Assembly: GCA_944393125.1 (NCBI GenBank)
Contig: CALXZB010000013.1
Coordinates: 1 to 38,646, forward strand
Direction of reading: 5' to 3'
Source: an uncultured Clostridia bacterium
GTDB lineage: Bacteria > Bacillota > Clostridia > TANB77 > CAG-508
DNA: 38,646 nt
Shown piece after piece: positions 8,106 through 16,660 of this stretch. Numbering within the stretch: position 1 is the stretch's first letter; the number at the start of each line of letters is the position of its first letter. The notes below the pieces were generated by a model. It was not told the origin of the DNA. It saw only the letters and a program-made list of their open reading frames with translations, and ran no database searches. The position numbers were made by a program, and so were the translations under genes.

Positions 8106-9620
8106 TTAAATAAATATTTTTACTTTTTTATTTGTCTTTACATCTTCTAATTTTTTTATTTCAAATTTTTCTTCACAAATATTTTCATCAAATATTTGCG
8201 CATAATATTTTTTCCCTTGTAATGATATTTTATAATATATGTCCTCTAATGATATTATTCTAGTTCTAAATACATTACTCATAATATCTTTTGGAACATT
8301 TGCTATTACTTTTTTTCTTATTGCAACTTTTGTTATTTGTTCTTCCACATCTACTATTATATCTTTTATTTCTTCAATATCTTTTACACACTTTTTTTCA
8401 TTTATTGGTAATAATAAAAAATATCTTAATTGATAAATCAATTTAACGATTTCTTCTTCATCTTTTGTGTTTTTTATAATATTTTTAAAACATTTAAAGA
8501 AAATTTTTATAAATTCTATATCTAATTTTTCTTGTTGACCTTCATCCATTTCTATAATTTGTAATTTTTCTTTTTCTTGTAATAATCTATTTTTTTCTTT
8601 TAAATAATTTACTGGATTTAGCATATAATTAACTTGTTCTATTTGTTCTAAAATATGCTGTTTTTTATCTTCAAATTGTTTTTTAAATGTTTTAATATTA
8701 AATATTTTTGCATTAAACGAAACATCTGCATTTACTTTTTCATATTCTTCTTTAAGTCTGGTATTTTGCCCCAATATTTTATCAATATGGCTTAATTCTT
8801 TAATTAGTTGTTTTTTACATTCAGTTAATTCCTCAATTTTTCTTTTAGTATCTTCAAATTCACTAATCTTTTTTTCTATATTTTGCTCTTTTTCTTTTAA
8901 TTCATTTAAATATCTATTATTATAATTAGCTGTATTTAATATAGCTATTTTTATCAATAATTCTTTTTGTTTAATTGCTAAATCTTTTCCATATTTATCA
9001 GAAATTTCTTCTTCTAATTGTTCTAGATAATCTATTATTCCATCTTTATCTTTACACCAATTATCTAAAAATTCTTCGCCTAATAATATTTGTAAAGTTT
9101 GATATATTAAATTAGCTTCAATATTTTCAATTTCTTTATTTATAGTAGTCCATGACCATCCATTAAAGTCCCTTAGTACTTCTACTCTATCAATATTTTT
9201 TCCTGTATTTATTATATTTGATATTGCTACTGCAATTTCTTTATATCTACTATTTAATATTTTATTATGTCTAGATTTTTTCTCAATTGCATACAAGATT
9301 TTTTCTTCAATTGGATAGCTTATAATTTCTTCTTCTACATAAAATTTATTTTTTTCTAATTCTCTTTGTATTTCTTCATTAGCAACTTTTTGTGTTAATT
9401 TTACAATACTAATTTTATCACATTTTTTATCTATATTTTCTATTAATTCTTTTACATACTTTTCTTCTGTTTGTTTTTTTCTTTTTACTGTTTTGTAATC
9501 TTTATATGCTATTTCAATTTTATATAATATTCCTTGAATTAAATTTTTTGCTTGTTCATCAACTTTTTTAGTTGCTAAAATTTTTTCAAGTTCTTCATTC
9601 TTATCTTTTTTTATTAGCAT
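8106..9620 (-). CDS. Unknown 504-aa coiled-coil protein
   Basis: I do not recognise this protein. It has no signal peptide, membrane segment, Walker motif or Cys cluster. Residues 1-200 are mainly helical and include a distinctive DFNGWSWTTI patch (151-160). Residues 237-300 and 310-365 are heptad-like, highly charged coiled coils. Residues 365-440 are again helical. The C-terminal 50 residues look beta-rich (EDIYYKISLQGKKYYAQIFDE pattern in two strands). AAAGGAG precedes ATG 9620. It sits directly after the ftsK terminator and 24 bases before the beta-CASP nuclease gene, so a partner or structural role next to that nuclease is possible, but this is inference from position only. Confidence 0.85.
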   Translation of the reverse strand: MLIKKDKNEELEKILATKKVDEQAKNLIQGILYKIEIAYKDYKTVKRKKQTEEKYVKELIENIDKKCDKISIVKLTQKVANEEIQRELEKNKFYVEEEIISYPIEEKILYAIEKKSRHNKILNSRYKEIAVAISNIINTGKNIDRVEVLRDFNGWSWTTINKEIENIEANLIYQTLQILLGEEFLDNWCKDKDGIIDYLEQLEEEISDKYGKDLAIKQKELLIKIAILNTANYNNRYLNELKEKEQNIEKKISEFEDTKRKIEELTECKKQLIKELSHIDKILGQNTRLKEEYEKVNADVSFNAKIFNIKTFKKQFEDKKQHILEQIEQVNYMLNPVNYLKEKNRLLQEKEKLQIIEMDEGQQEKLDIEFIKIFFKCFKNIIKNTKDEEEIVKLIYQLRYFLLLPINEKKCVKDIEEIKDIIVDVEEQITKVAIRKKVIANVPKDIMSNVFRTRIISLEDIYYKISLQGKKYYAQIFDENICEEKFEIKKLEDVKTNKKVKIFI

Positions 9621-9633
9621 ATTTTTCTCCTTT

Positions 9634-9669
9634 AAAAAGACCTAGTCTATTTTTAGAGACCAGGTCTAT
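9634..9669 (-). terminator. Terminator hairpin after ftsK
   Basis: On the minus strand AGACCTGGTCT pairs with AGACTAGGTCT (one G-U pair, 11-bp stem, 8-base loop), followed by TTTTT. It begins two bases after the ftsK stop codon and ends 13 bases before the next start codon. Confidence 0.75.
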
Positions 9670-9671
9670 TT

Positions 9672-12050
9672 TTAATTTTCACTTGTCCCCATCTTCAACT
9701 CTTGCCAACGTTCCATAGTCATTAATACTTGTCTTGGCTTACTGCCTTGATAACCTGAAATTATTCCTCTTTCTTCCATCTGATCTATAATTCTTCCAGC
9801 TCTAGCATAACCTACTTTAAATCTACGTTGAATAAATGATGTTGAAGCTTGACCTGTTTCAATAACAATATCAATAGCATCCATTAAAAATGGGTCTGTG
9901 TCATCTTCACCGTCTGCATTTTCTCCTGCAATTTCTTTATCTGTTTTATTACTATTTTCAATGCTTTCTAAAATATCTTCGCTATAAGTTGCCTCTCCAT
10001 TTGACTTAATGAATGAAACTATTTTTTCTACTTCATCATCTGACACAAATGCTCCTTGCACTCTTGTTGGCTTTGGAGCTCCTGATGGATAAAATAACAT
10101 ATCACCTTTTCCTAATAATTTTTCAGCACCTACTTGATCTAGAATTGTTCTAGAATCCACTTGTGAAGATACTGCAAATGCAATTCTTGATGGTATATTT
10201 GCTTTTATTATTCCTGTTATTACATCTACTGATGGACGTTGTGTAGCTATTATTAAATGCATTCCTGCAGCTCTTGCTTTTTGTGCTAATCTACAAATTG
10301 AATCTTCTACTTCTTTTGCTGCAACCATCATTAAATCTGCAAGCTCATCAATTATTATTACTATTTGTGGTAGTTTACCAATTCCTTCTTCTTTTTCTGC
10401 TAAAGCATTATATCCTTTTAAATCTCTTACACCTTTCTGTGCAAATACATTATATCTATTATCCATTTCTTGTACAGCCCAAGCTAATGCTCCTGCAGCT
10501 TTTTTGGGATCTGTAACTACTGGAATTAATAAGTGTGGAATTCCATTATATACAGACAATTCAACTACTTTAGGGTCTACCATTACAAATTTAACTTCAC
10601 TTGGTTTGGCTTTATATATTATACTTGCTATTATTGTATTAATACATACGCTTTTTCCTGAACCAGTTGCTCCAGCAATTAGTGCATGTGGCATTTTTGC
10701 TATATCTGCTATTGCCATATTTCCAGCAACATCTTTTCCTAATGCTACACTTAATTTTGATTTTGCATCTTGAAATTCATCGCTTTCCACTATGTCTCTA
10801 AAATGTACTGTTTCTTTTTCGGTATTTGGAACTTCTATTCCAACTGCTTGTTTTCCTGGTATTGGAGCTTCAATTCTTATTGTTTCAGCTGCTAAATTTA
10901 GTGCAATGTCATCTGCTAAATTTGCAATTTTACTTACTCTAACTCCTTCTGCTGGTTTTAATTCATATCTTGTAATTGCTGGTCCTACTGATACATTTTC
11001 AACTTTTGCTTGAACTCCAAAACTATATAATGTTTTCTGTAATTTAGTTGCTACATCAGTTAAAGCCTTTGCTCCTCCCTTTAGTACTTTTTTACTTCCC
11101 TTACTTAAAAGTTCTACTGGTGGATATTCATAATGTTCTTCTTCTTCAACAGATAAAGCATGTTCTAATTGTAATACTTGTTTTACTTTTTCTTCTTTTT
11201 TTTCTTCTTCTTGTTTAAATAGATTCCCCTCAATATAATCTGGTTGCATTTTTGATTTTTCATCATTTTTTAATTGTTTTACATCATCTTTTCCTAGTTT
11301 AAACTTTTTCTTATCTTTTTCATCTTCAATAGTTCTACCATTTAGATTTATTCTTATTTGCTCTGTTTCATCTGGTTCATTTTTATCCATTTCTAAATAT
11401 GCTTTTTCTTTTTCATTTAATTTCTTTTTATTTTCTTTTCTAAGTTCTTCATCATTTTCTTTTGCCAACATTTTTTCTTCATATTTTTCTTTACGTCTTT
11501 CTACTCTAGATTGAATCCACTCACTTATAATTCCAGATATATCAATTCCAAATGTTACAGCAAATAATATTAATGATAAACCAATACTTAAAATTATTGT
11601 TCCTATTTTTCCGAATAATTTAAATAATGGAACTGCTGCAATTGTTCCTAGTGCTCCCCCACCTATGTTTTTTTCTCCTAATGAATATGCATCTTTAACT
11701 ATTTCTGATATATTTTGATTTATATCTATTGCACCATTATATATTTCATATACACTAAGTATTACAGCAATAAATATTAATAGTAATGTATATTGTGCTA
11801 TTTTAGAAGATATAAATCCGTCATCATCTTTGCAAGCCATTTTTATTGCTACTGCAAATGAACCAATTGGTACTATATATTTTATTATTCCAAACATTCC
11901 ACCAAAAAAATCACTAAGTACTATTCCAACATATCCAGATTCAGCATATATTAAAACTGTTAGTAAACTACTTATTATTATTGTTATTATTACGCCAAAA
12001 TCTAATGAACTTTTTTTGGTTTGTCTTTTTTTATATTTTCTTTTTGCCAT
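9672..12050 (-). CDS. ftsK: FtsK/SpoIIIE family DNA translocase
   Basis: Product of 792 aa, the usual size in Firmicutes. An N-terminal membrane domain (about residues 17-175, four hydrophobic segments) is followed by a charged linker (180-305), then the motor. Walker A is GATGSGKS (460-467), Walker B is IVIIIDEL (563-570), and RPSVDVITG lies near 605. The winged-helix gamma domain (about 720-785, RRFKVGYARAGRIIDQMEERG-like) would read polar DNA motifs. It pumps chromosome DNA through the division or sporulation septum; here it could serve as FtsK, SpoIIIE or both. GGAAGGAAG precedes the ATG. It lies downstream of rsmD and the 167-aa gene, but a strong hairpin stands only 23 bases upstream of its start. 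Confidence 0.96.
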   Translation of the reverse strand: MAKRKYKKRQTKKSSLDFGVIITIIISSLLTVLIYAESGYVGIVLSDFFGGMFGIIKYIVPIGSFAVAIKMACKDDDGFISSKIAQYTLLLIFIAVILSVYEIYNGAIDINQNISEIVKDAYSLGEKNIGGGALGTIAAVPLFKLFGKIGTIILSIGLSLILFAVTFGIDISGIISEWIQSRVERRKEKYEEKMLAKENDEELRKENKKKLNEKEKAYLEMDKNEPDETEQIRINLNGRTIEDEKDKKKFKLGKDDVKQLKNDEKSKMQPDYIEGNLFKQEEEKKEEKVKQVLQLEHALSVEEEEHYEYPPVELLSKGSKKVLKGGAKALTDVATKLQKTLYSFGVQAKVENVSVGPAITRYELKPAEGVRVSKIANLADDIALNLAAETIRIEAPIPGKQAVGIEVPNTEKETVHFRDIVESDEFQDAKSKLSVALGKDVAGNMAIADIAKMPHALIAGATGSGKSVCINTIIASIIYKAKPSEVKFVMVDPKVVELSVYNGIPHLLIPVVTDPKKAAGALAWAVQEMDNRYNVFAQKGVRDLKGYNALAEKEEGIGKLPQIVIIIDELADLMMVAAKEVEDSICRLAQKARAAGMHLIIATQRPSVDVITGIIKANIPSRIAFAVSSQVDSRTILDQVGAEKLLGKGDMLFYPSGAPKPTRVQGAFVSDDEVEKIVSFIKSNGEATYSEDILESIENSNKTDKEIAGENADGEDDTDPFLMDAIDIVIETGQASTSFIQRRFKVGYARAGRIIDQMEERGIISGYQGSKPRQVLMTMERWQELKMGTSEN

Positions 12051-12073
12051 TTTATCATTCTTCCTTCCTTGTT

Positions 12074-12110
12074 AAAAGGGGGCCACTCCTTATTTGAAAG
12101 GGGCGCCCCC
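12074..12110 (-). terminator. GC-rich terminator hairpin between the 167-aa gene and ftsK
   Basis: On the minus strand GGGGGC pairs with GCCCCC, with an inner stem CCTT/AAGG around TCAAAT, followed by TTTT. A self-complementary GGGGCGCCCC inside the left arm gives a competing fold. The stem is far richer in G+C than its surroundings. Confidence 0.65.
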
Positions 12111-12115
12111 AATTT

Positions 12116-12619
12116 TTATTGAAGTTCCTTTTTACTGTTCTGAATTGTTTTTATTGTGTCTTGTAAAGACATTTCCATTAAACTAACAGCTTCACTAAAG
12201 TTCTTTTCTAGTTTTGCAAGTGTATCTGTTAGTACATTTTCTGTTGTATCTAATAAATTATTAGCATATTCTTTTGTTCCTTGAGATATTTCTCTTGACA
12301 TTTCATTAGCTGTTTCAATAATTTCTGCTTTTTGTTCATATGCTTTTCTAGTTATTTCATGTTCATCTATCATAGAAATTATTCTATTTTCAGCTTCTTT
12401 AACTATTCCATCAGCTTCTTTTTGAGCTTCAACTAATATTCTTTGTCTTTCTTCTTTTATCCATTTAGCTTGTTTTAGTTCATCTGGTAGTTTTATTCTT
12501 ATTTCTTTAATTATTTCAAGCATTTCTTCTTTATCAACCATTGATTTAGCAGTAAATGGTAGACTTTTACTATTTTCTAATATATCTTCTAATGTTTCTA
12601 ATAATGTAAATATTTCCAT
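12116..12619 (-). CDS. 167-aa coiled-coil protein (DivIVA / ATP-synthase-b-like helix)
   Basis: Almost entirely helical: an N-terminal MEIFTLLETLEDILENS segment, a short KSMVDKEEMLEIIKEIRIKLP unit, then a long charged helix (about 45-165) with repeated Ala/Glu/Lys heptads (VEAQKEADGIVKEAE, AEIIETANEM). No enzyme motif. Similar helical proteins sit next to rsmD in other Clostridia and are usually called ATPase or ATP-synthase-b-like only because of their coiled coil. The helix also resembles the C-terminal half of DivIVA (VSDAQREADNI there, VEAQKEADGI here), which hints at a cell-pole or septum scaffold. The gap to rsmD is 13 bases, so the two are co-transcribed. Confidence 0.85.
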   Translation of the reverse strand: MEIFTLLETLEDILENSKSLPFTAKSMVDKEEMLEIIKEIRIKLPDELKQAKWIKEERQRILVEAQKEADGIVKEAENRIISMIDEHEITRKAYEQKAEIIETANEMSREISQGTKEYANNLLDTTENVLTDTLAKLEKNFSEAVSLMEMSLQDTIKTIQNSKKELQ

Positions 12620-12632
12620 TGTTTACCCCTTT

Positions 12633-13196
12633 CTAGGCTTTTTTATTTTTTAAATTTAAAAATATTATTGTTGCTCTTCCATATTTTCTTTTGTCAATAA
12701 TCTCAATTTCTAAATCTTTTATTTCTTTTTCTATTCTTTCCTCATCATCAGTTTCAATAATTATTATACTTTCTTGTCTTGCTATATCTAATTCTAAAAT
12801 TCTTTTTAATGCTTTTGAAATATAATCTGTTGCATATGGTGGGTCTAAATAAATTATGTCAAATTTATTATTTTTTAATTTTTCTAAGCACTTTTCAAAG
12901 TCTGAATTAATTACTTGAGCATTTTGTTCCATATGCGTTTTTTCTATATTTTTCTTTATTATGCTAACAGCTTCTTTAGAATTATCACATAAAACTGCTT
13001 TTTGTGCACCTCTACTTAAGAATTCTAATCCTATTGCTCCACTTCCGGAGAATAAATCTAATATTTGAGCATCCTGTATTTTCCCTTGTATTATGCTAAA
13101 TATAGCTTCTTTTACTCTATCTAACGTTGGTCTAGTGTTTTTTCCTTCTAATGTAAATAATTTTGTGCCTCTTGCTTTTCCACTTATTATTCTCAT
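12633..13196 (-). CDS. rsmD: 16S rRNA (guanine(966)-N2)-methyltransferase RsmD
   Basis: Product of 187 aa, full length. It begins with MRIISGKARGTKL and the TRPTLDRVKEAIFSII segment typical of RsmD. The SAM-binding loop DLFSGSGAIGLE is at 47-58 and the catalytic (D/N)PPY motif is LDPPY at 117-121. It methylates G966 (E. coli numbering) in the 30S subunit head using S-adenosylmethionine. A sigma-A promoter lies upstream and the 167-aa gene directly downstream. The Shine-Dalgarno (AAGGAAAGG) is rather distant from the ATG. Confidence 0.96.
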   Translation of the reverse strand: MRIISGKARGTKLFTLEGKNTRPTLDRVKEAIFSIIQGKIQDAQILDLFSGSGAIGLEFLSRGAQKAVLCDNSKEAVSIIKKNIEKTHMEQNAQVINSDFEKCLEKLKNNKFDIIYLDPPYATDYISKALKRILELDIARQESIIIIETDDEERIEKEIKDLEIEIIDKRKYGRATIIFLNLKNKKA

Positions 13197-13225
13197 TTTA
13201 TTTTAGCCTTTCCTTTTATACTAAT

Positions 13226-13253
13226 ATTTTATTCTTTTTTTGTCTATTGTCAA
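13226..13253 (-). promoter_or_regulatory. Promoter of the rsmD transcription unit
   Basis: TTGACA (13253-13248), 16-base spacer, TAAAAT (13231-13226) on the minus strand, 29 bases before the rsmD start. Confidence 0.65.
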
Positions 13254-13360
13254 GTGTTTTAACCAAATTGTAATATAGTTTTAATAATTCTGTAATATTG
13301 TAATATTTATAAGTAGTATAAAAATATGCTTTTAATTATTAATAATATAATTTTAATAAC

Positions 13361-13389
13361 AAAAAAAGAGGCTTTATTCATCCTCTTTA
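13361..13389 (-). terminator. Terminator of sepF-divIVA
   Basis: On the minus strand AAAGAGG (13388-13382) pairs with CCTCTTT (from 13371), and the U-run continues to 13361. The left arm consists of the last divIVA codons and the stop codon falls in the loop. Confidence 0.75.
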
Positions 13390-13862
13390 TTTATTTCTTT
13401 AATTAATTCTGATTGAGATATTAATAATGATTCCATCTTAGCTTTATATATATCAAATTGTTTTTTTACATCATTAAATTGTTGCTCTTTCATTCTTATT
13501 TGTTGTTCTAGTTCTCCAACTGCTTTTAATGCACTTTCTTTAGATGTTCTAATTATATTATCTGCTTCTCTTTGTGCATCACTTACAATTTGTTCTGCTT
13601 GTTGTTTTGCAACATTTTTTACTTCTTCTGCTGTAGATTGAGCCATTACTAATGTATTTTGTAATGTATTTTCTATATTTTTATATCTTTCTAAAGAAGC
13701 ATTTAATTCTTCAACTTTTGGTCTTAAAGCTGCTAATTCTTTATAATTAGCTTCATAAGCTTCTGTTACTTCATCTAAAAATTCATCTACTTCATCTACA
13801 TTATAACCATTCATCATTTGTTTAGTGAACTTTTTATTTTCTATATCTAATGGTGTAATCAT
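13374..13862 (-). CDS. divIVA: DivIVA domain cell-division protein
   Basis: Product of 162 aa. The N-terminal membrane-curvature module is clear: MITPLDIENKKFTKQMMNGYNVDEVDEFLDEV in overlapping motif form (residues 1-32), with the conserved GYN-x-x-EVDEFLD core. Residues 33-150 form a long coiled coil. DivIVA marks negatively curved membrane at poles and septa and recruits division, wall-growth or chromosome-anchoring partners. AGGAGG is eight bases before the ATG. The 22-base gap to sepF and the shared terminator show one operon; ylmG and ylmH, often found between sepF and divIVA in other Firmicutes, are missing here. Confidence 0.95.
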   Translation of the reverse strand: MITPLDIENKKFTKQMMNGYNVDEVDEFLDEVTEAYEANYKELAALRPKVEELNASLERYKNIENTLQNTLVMAQSTAEEVKNVAKQQAEQIVSDAQREADNIIRTSKESALKAVGELEQQIRMKEQQFNDVKKQFDIYKAKMESLLISQSELIKEINKEDE

Positions 13863-13884
13863 ATAGATTACCTCCTATCTTATA

Positions 13885-14370
13885 CTAGTTTATATTATTG
13901 TTTTTTAACCATGAAACAGATAGTTTGCTTTTGATTTCTTCTCTTGCCATTTCATTAGTTATTTCATAGTTCATTGGTGCTATTAAAAATATTGAATTTG
14001 ATATTTTCTGTATATGGCCATCAAGAGCATAAACTCCACCACTAATAAAATCTACTATTCTTCTAGCGACATCTTTATTAACATATTCTAAATTAACAAT
14101 TACTGATTTTTTCTCTTTTAATAATGAACAAATCTCCTCAGATTGTTCAAATGTTGTTGGTTGAGATATTACCATTTTAACTGATTGTCCTTGGGCATTT
14201 AATGGTACTACTTTCCCTTTTCTACCAAAAAACTTTCTTTCTTCTTCTTCATTATCATAATTTTCTTTGTCATCATACCCATAAACATCATCATTATCCA
14301 TATCATCTTCTGGATCTTGGTCTACTCCTCCGAATAGTCCCCATACTTTGTCCATTATAGCTCCTGCCAT
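13885..14370 (-). CDS. sepF: Cell division protein SepF
   Basis: Product of 161 aa. It begins with MAGAIMDKVWGLFG, matching the short membrane-binding amphipathic helix of SepF, followed by an acidic low-complexity linker (about 18-45) and the conserved C-terminal domain (about 65-150: VKMVISQPTTFEQSEEI, SVIVNLEYVNKDVARRIVDF, GGVYALDGHIQKIS, IFLIAP). SepF polymerises into rings that tether FtsZ to the membrane at the division site. AGGAGG lies six bases before the ATG. First gene of a two-gene operon with divIVA, with its own promoter. Confidence 0.96.
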   Translation of the reverse strand: MAGAIMDKVWGLFGGVDQDPEDDMDNDDVYGYDDKENYDNEEEERKFFGRKGKVVPLNAQGQSVKMVISQPTTFEQSEEICSLLKEKKSVIVNLEYVNKDVARRIVDFISGGVYALDGHIQKISNSIFLIAPMNYEITNEMAREEIKSKLSVSWLKNNNIN

Positions 14371-14417
14371 TTTAAACCTCCTAAAAATTTACACTTTTGT
14401 ATTTTAACTTTGTTTTT

Positions 14418-14446
14418 AGTATCTAACTTTTTTTTGTTTTTGTCAA
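14418..14446 (-). promoter_or_regulatory. Promoter of sepF-divIVA
   Basis: TTGACA (14446-14441), 17-base spacer, GATACT (14423-14418) on the minus strand, within the 120-base gap between the HlyD-like gene and sepF. Confidence 0.6.
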
Positions 14447-14490
14447 TACCTTTTTTTGATTTGTAATTAAAATTTAACATTTTTGTAATA

Positions 14491-15693
14491 TTATTGTAAT
14501 ATTATTTCATCATAATTTGTTATTTTTGTATAATTTTTTATTTCTGTTGAACTATATCCTAATTCTTGTAATTCCTTAGTTTCATATGATTCTATAATTG
14601 CAAATTTATCTGTTTGCCTTATTACTTTAACCAAAATCTTTGTTTTTATATCTGATTTATTTCTCATTACATAATATAATCCATTTTCTTCAATCAATGC
14701 CTGTTTTGGTACTTTTAATCCAGATTCATTCCACCAAATAACATCTACTGCAATTTTTCTATAATTTATTAAATCTGTTGTCATTTTGTTTATTTCAAAT
14801 ATTATTGTTCTTTTTCCGCTTTCTTCATTTATTTGAATAATTTTTGCTTTACACTCTTCGTTATTTGATATCCTTAATTTTACTGAATCATTAACTTCTG
14901 TTTGCATTGCATTTTTAGAGTTCATTGTTATTGCTATATAACATTTGAAATTATCTATAATTTTTCCACATTCACTGCTTGTTGATATAATTTTTCCTGT
15001 TCTTAAATCTAAACTGTCTAAATATTTTTCTGTTATTTCATTAAAATTATTTGGAGTTAGTTTTTCTTCTAATCCGTCTACTTTATAGGAAACAATTCCT
15101 CCTATTTCAGCTTTTAGATATTCAGATCCAGTTTGTAACTGTTCTTCATAAGAATTTCTTTCTTTTATTAAATTTTTTATTTCTTCATTTTCAACTATAT
15201 TTCCGATAAAAGTTATCTTTTTGCTAATTAAATTGTCAATATTTTTTTTACTTTCAGTAATTTCTTGATAATTAGTCATGTTATTTATATTTTGTATGTT
15301 TTCTTCGATTTGTTTTTCTATTGCCTTAATATCTGCTGAAGGAATAATATTTTTTTCTTGTTCTAACAATTCTTGTATTTTATAATTTAGTTCTTTAATT
15401 TTTATTTCTATGTCTTTCTCATTATCACTATAGTATCTAAATACTGACTGTCCTACTGCTACTTTCTGTCCTTCAGTTGCAACTGTGTATATACCATTAT
15501 TAAAATCTTCACCTTTTATAACTTTTTCATTTCTTATTATATATCCTGTTGTTTCTTCTTCTTCTGTTATTGTTCCTTGTTTAACTATATATGTTTCTTC
15601 AGGATTTACTAATAGTAAACAAACTGTTATTATTGTGTAAACTAATACTGCTATTGCAATACCTATTGCAATAATCTTTTTACTTTTTTTCAA
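14491..15693 (-). CDS. HlyD-family-like membrane protein
   Basis: Product of 400 aa. A single N-terminal membrane helix (about 5-28) follows a KKSKK positive patch. Next come a lipoyl/barrel-like half-motif (GYIIRNEKVI ... GIYTVATEGQKVAVGQSVF), a coiled coil (about 90-185), a second barrel half (LKAEIGGIVSYKVDGLEE), and a C-terminal beta region (GLKVPKQALIEENGLYYVM) typical of periplasmic-adaptor folds. HlyD-like proteins of this type are common near sepF in Clostridia, without a visible transporter partner, and their job is unknown. The start is TTG 15693: AAAGGAG stands right before it, while the longer frame would place that sequence inside the coding region. Downstream of miaA (gap 40 bases). 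Confidence 0.8.
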   Translation of the reverse strand: MKKSKKIIAIGIAIAVLVYTIITVCLLLVNPEETYIVKQGTITEEEETTGYIIRNEKVIKGEDFNNGIYTVATEGQKVAVGQSVFRYYSDNEKDIEIKIKELNYKIQELLEQEKNIIPSADIKAIEKQIEENIQNINNMTNYQEITESKKNIDNLISKKITFIGNIVENEEIKNLIKERNSYEEQLQTGSEYLKAEIGGIVSYKVDGLEEKLTPNNFNEITEKYLDSLDLRTGKIISTSSECGKIIDNFKCYIAITMNSKNAMQTEVNDSVKLRISNNEECKAKIIQINEESGKRTIIFEINKMTTDLINYRKIAVDVIWWNESGLKVPKQALIEENGLYYVMRNKSDIKTKILVKVIRQTDKFAIIESYETKELQELGYSSTEIKNYTKITNYDEIILQ

Positions 15694-15733
15694 AATTATA
15701 TCTCCTTTCAAGATAAAATTTTATAATTCATTA

Positions 15734-16642
15734 TTATAAATCAATTTCCTCTAAAATTTTTTGCATATCTCCTGATTTGATCCAAATTGTTTCTTTATTT
15801 TTTTTAAACCATGTCATTTGTCTTTTTGCATATCTTCTTGTTTCTTGTTTTATTTTATCTATCATTTCTTCTTTTGTTATAGTTCCATTTAAATATTCTA
15901 CTACTTCTTTATAGCCTATCCCTTGCATTGCAGTCGGAAATTCTTTATATTTTTTCAAAATTTCTTCAACTTCTTGAATTAATCCTTCATTAATCATTTT
16001 ATCTACTCTTTTATTTATTCTATCATATAAAATTTCTCTATCTAAATTTATGGCAAAAACTTTGTAATCATATTTTATTCCATTTCGTTTTGATTCTATT
16101 TCTTGTTCAGTTTTTGTTTTGCCTGTGGCATTATAAATTTCTAGAATTCTTAGAATTCTTTTTTTGTCATTTGGACTGATTTTTTGAGTTGCTTCATAAT
16201 CTATTTTTTTTGCTTCCTCATAAATTTTTTCTAGACCTTCTTTTTCCACTCTATTTTCTAATTGTTGTCTATATTTTTCATCAATTTTTATTTCATTATA
16301 TTCAATTCCATATATTAAACTATCAATATATAACCCTGTTCCGCCAACAATTATAGGAATTTTTCCTTTAGATAATATTTCTTCAATTGCTTTTTCGGCA
16401 TCTTTTTTAAATTCTGCTACGCTATATCTCTGGCTAGGGTTTACAAAATCTATTAAATAATGTTTAATATTTTGTGTTTCTTCTTTTGTAGGTTTTGCAG
16501 TTCCTATATTCATATCTTTATATATTTGCATAGAATCTGCTGATACTATTTCTCCATTAATTTGTTGAGCTAATTTTATTGATAAAGCTGTTTTACCAGA
16601 TGCTGTAGGGCCACAAATAACTATTACTTTAGGTTTAGACAT
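15734..16642 (-). CDS. miaA: tRNA dimethylallyltransferase MiaA
   Basis: Product of 302 aa. P-loop GPTASGKT (11-18), ADSMQIYKDMNIGTAKP (about 36-52), VGGTGLYIDSLIYG (about 99-112) and the AMQGIGYKEV segment are all present. It transfers a dimethylallyl group to the exocyclic amine of A37 in tRNAs reading UNN codons, steadying codon pairing. GGAGG lies five bases before the ATG. It follows mutL by 18 bases, the common mutL-miaA arrangement. Confidence 0.97.
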   Translation of the reverse strand: MSKPKVIVICGPTASGKTALSIKLAQQINGEIVSADSMQIYKDMNIGTAKPTKEETQNIKHYLIDFVNPSQRYSVAEFKKDAEKAIEEILSKGKIPIIVGGTGLYIDSLIYGIEYNEIKIDEKYRQQLENRVEKEGLEKIYEEAKKIDYEATQKISPNDKKRILRILEIYNATGKTKTEQEIESKRNGIKYDYKVFAINLDREILYDRINKRVDKMINEGLIQEVEEILKKYKEFPTAMQGIGYKEVVEYLNGTITKEEMIDKIKQETRRYAKRQMTWFKKNKETIWIKSGDMQKILEEIDL

Positions 16643-16660
16643 ATTTCCTCCATTATTTTT

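Noticed and set aside
10274-11013. Possible overlapping gene on the plus strand within ftsK
   Set aside because: The translations are hydrophobic or low-complexity and lie opposite the conserved motor domain; no start signals are visible.
13255-13350. Repeated TGTAATATT-type motifs between rsmD and divIVA as a possible operator array
   Set aside because: The copies are short, irregular and made of the most common bases of this AT-rich genome.
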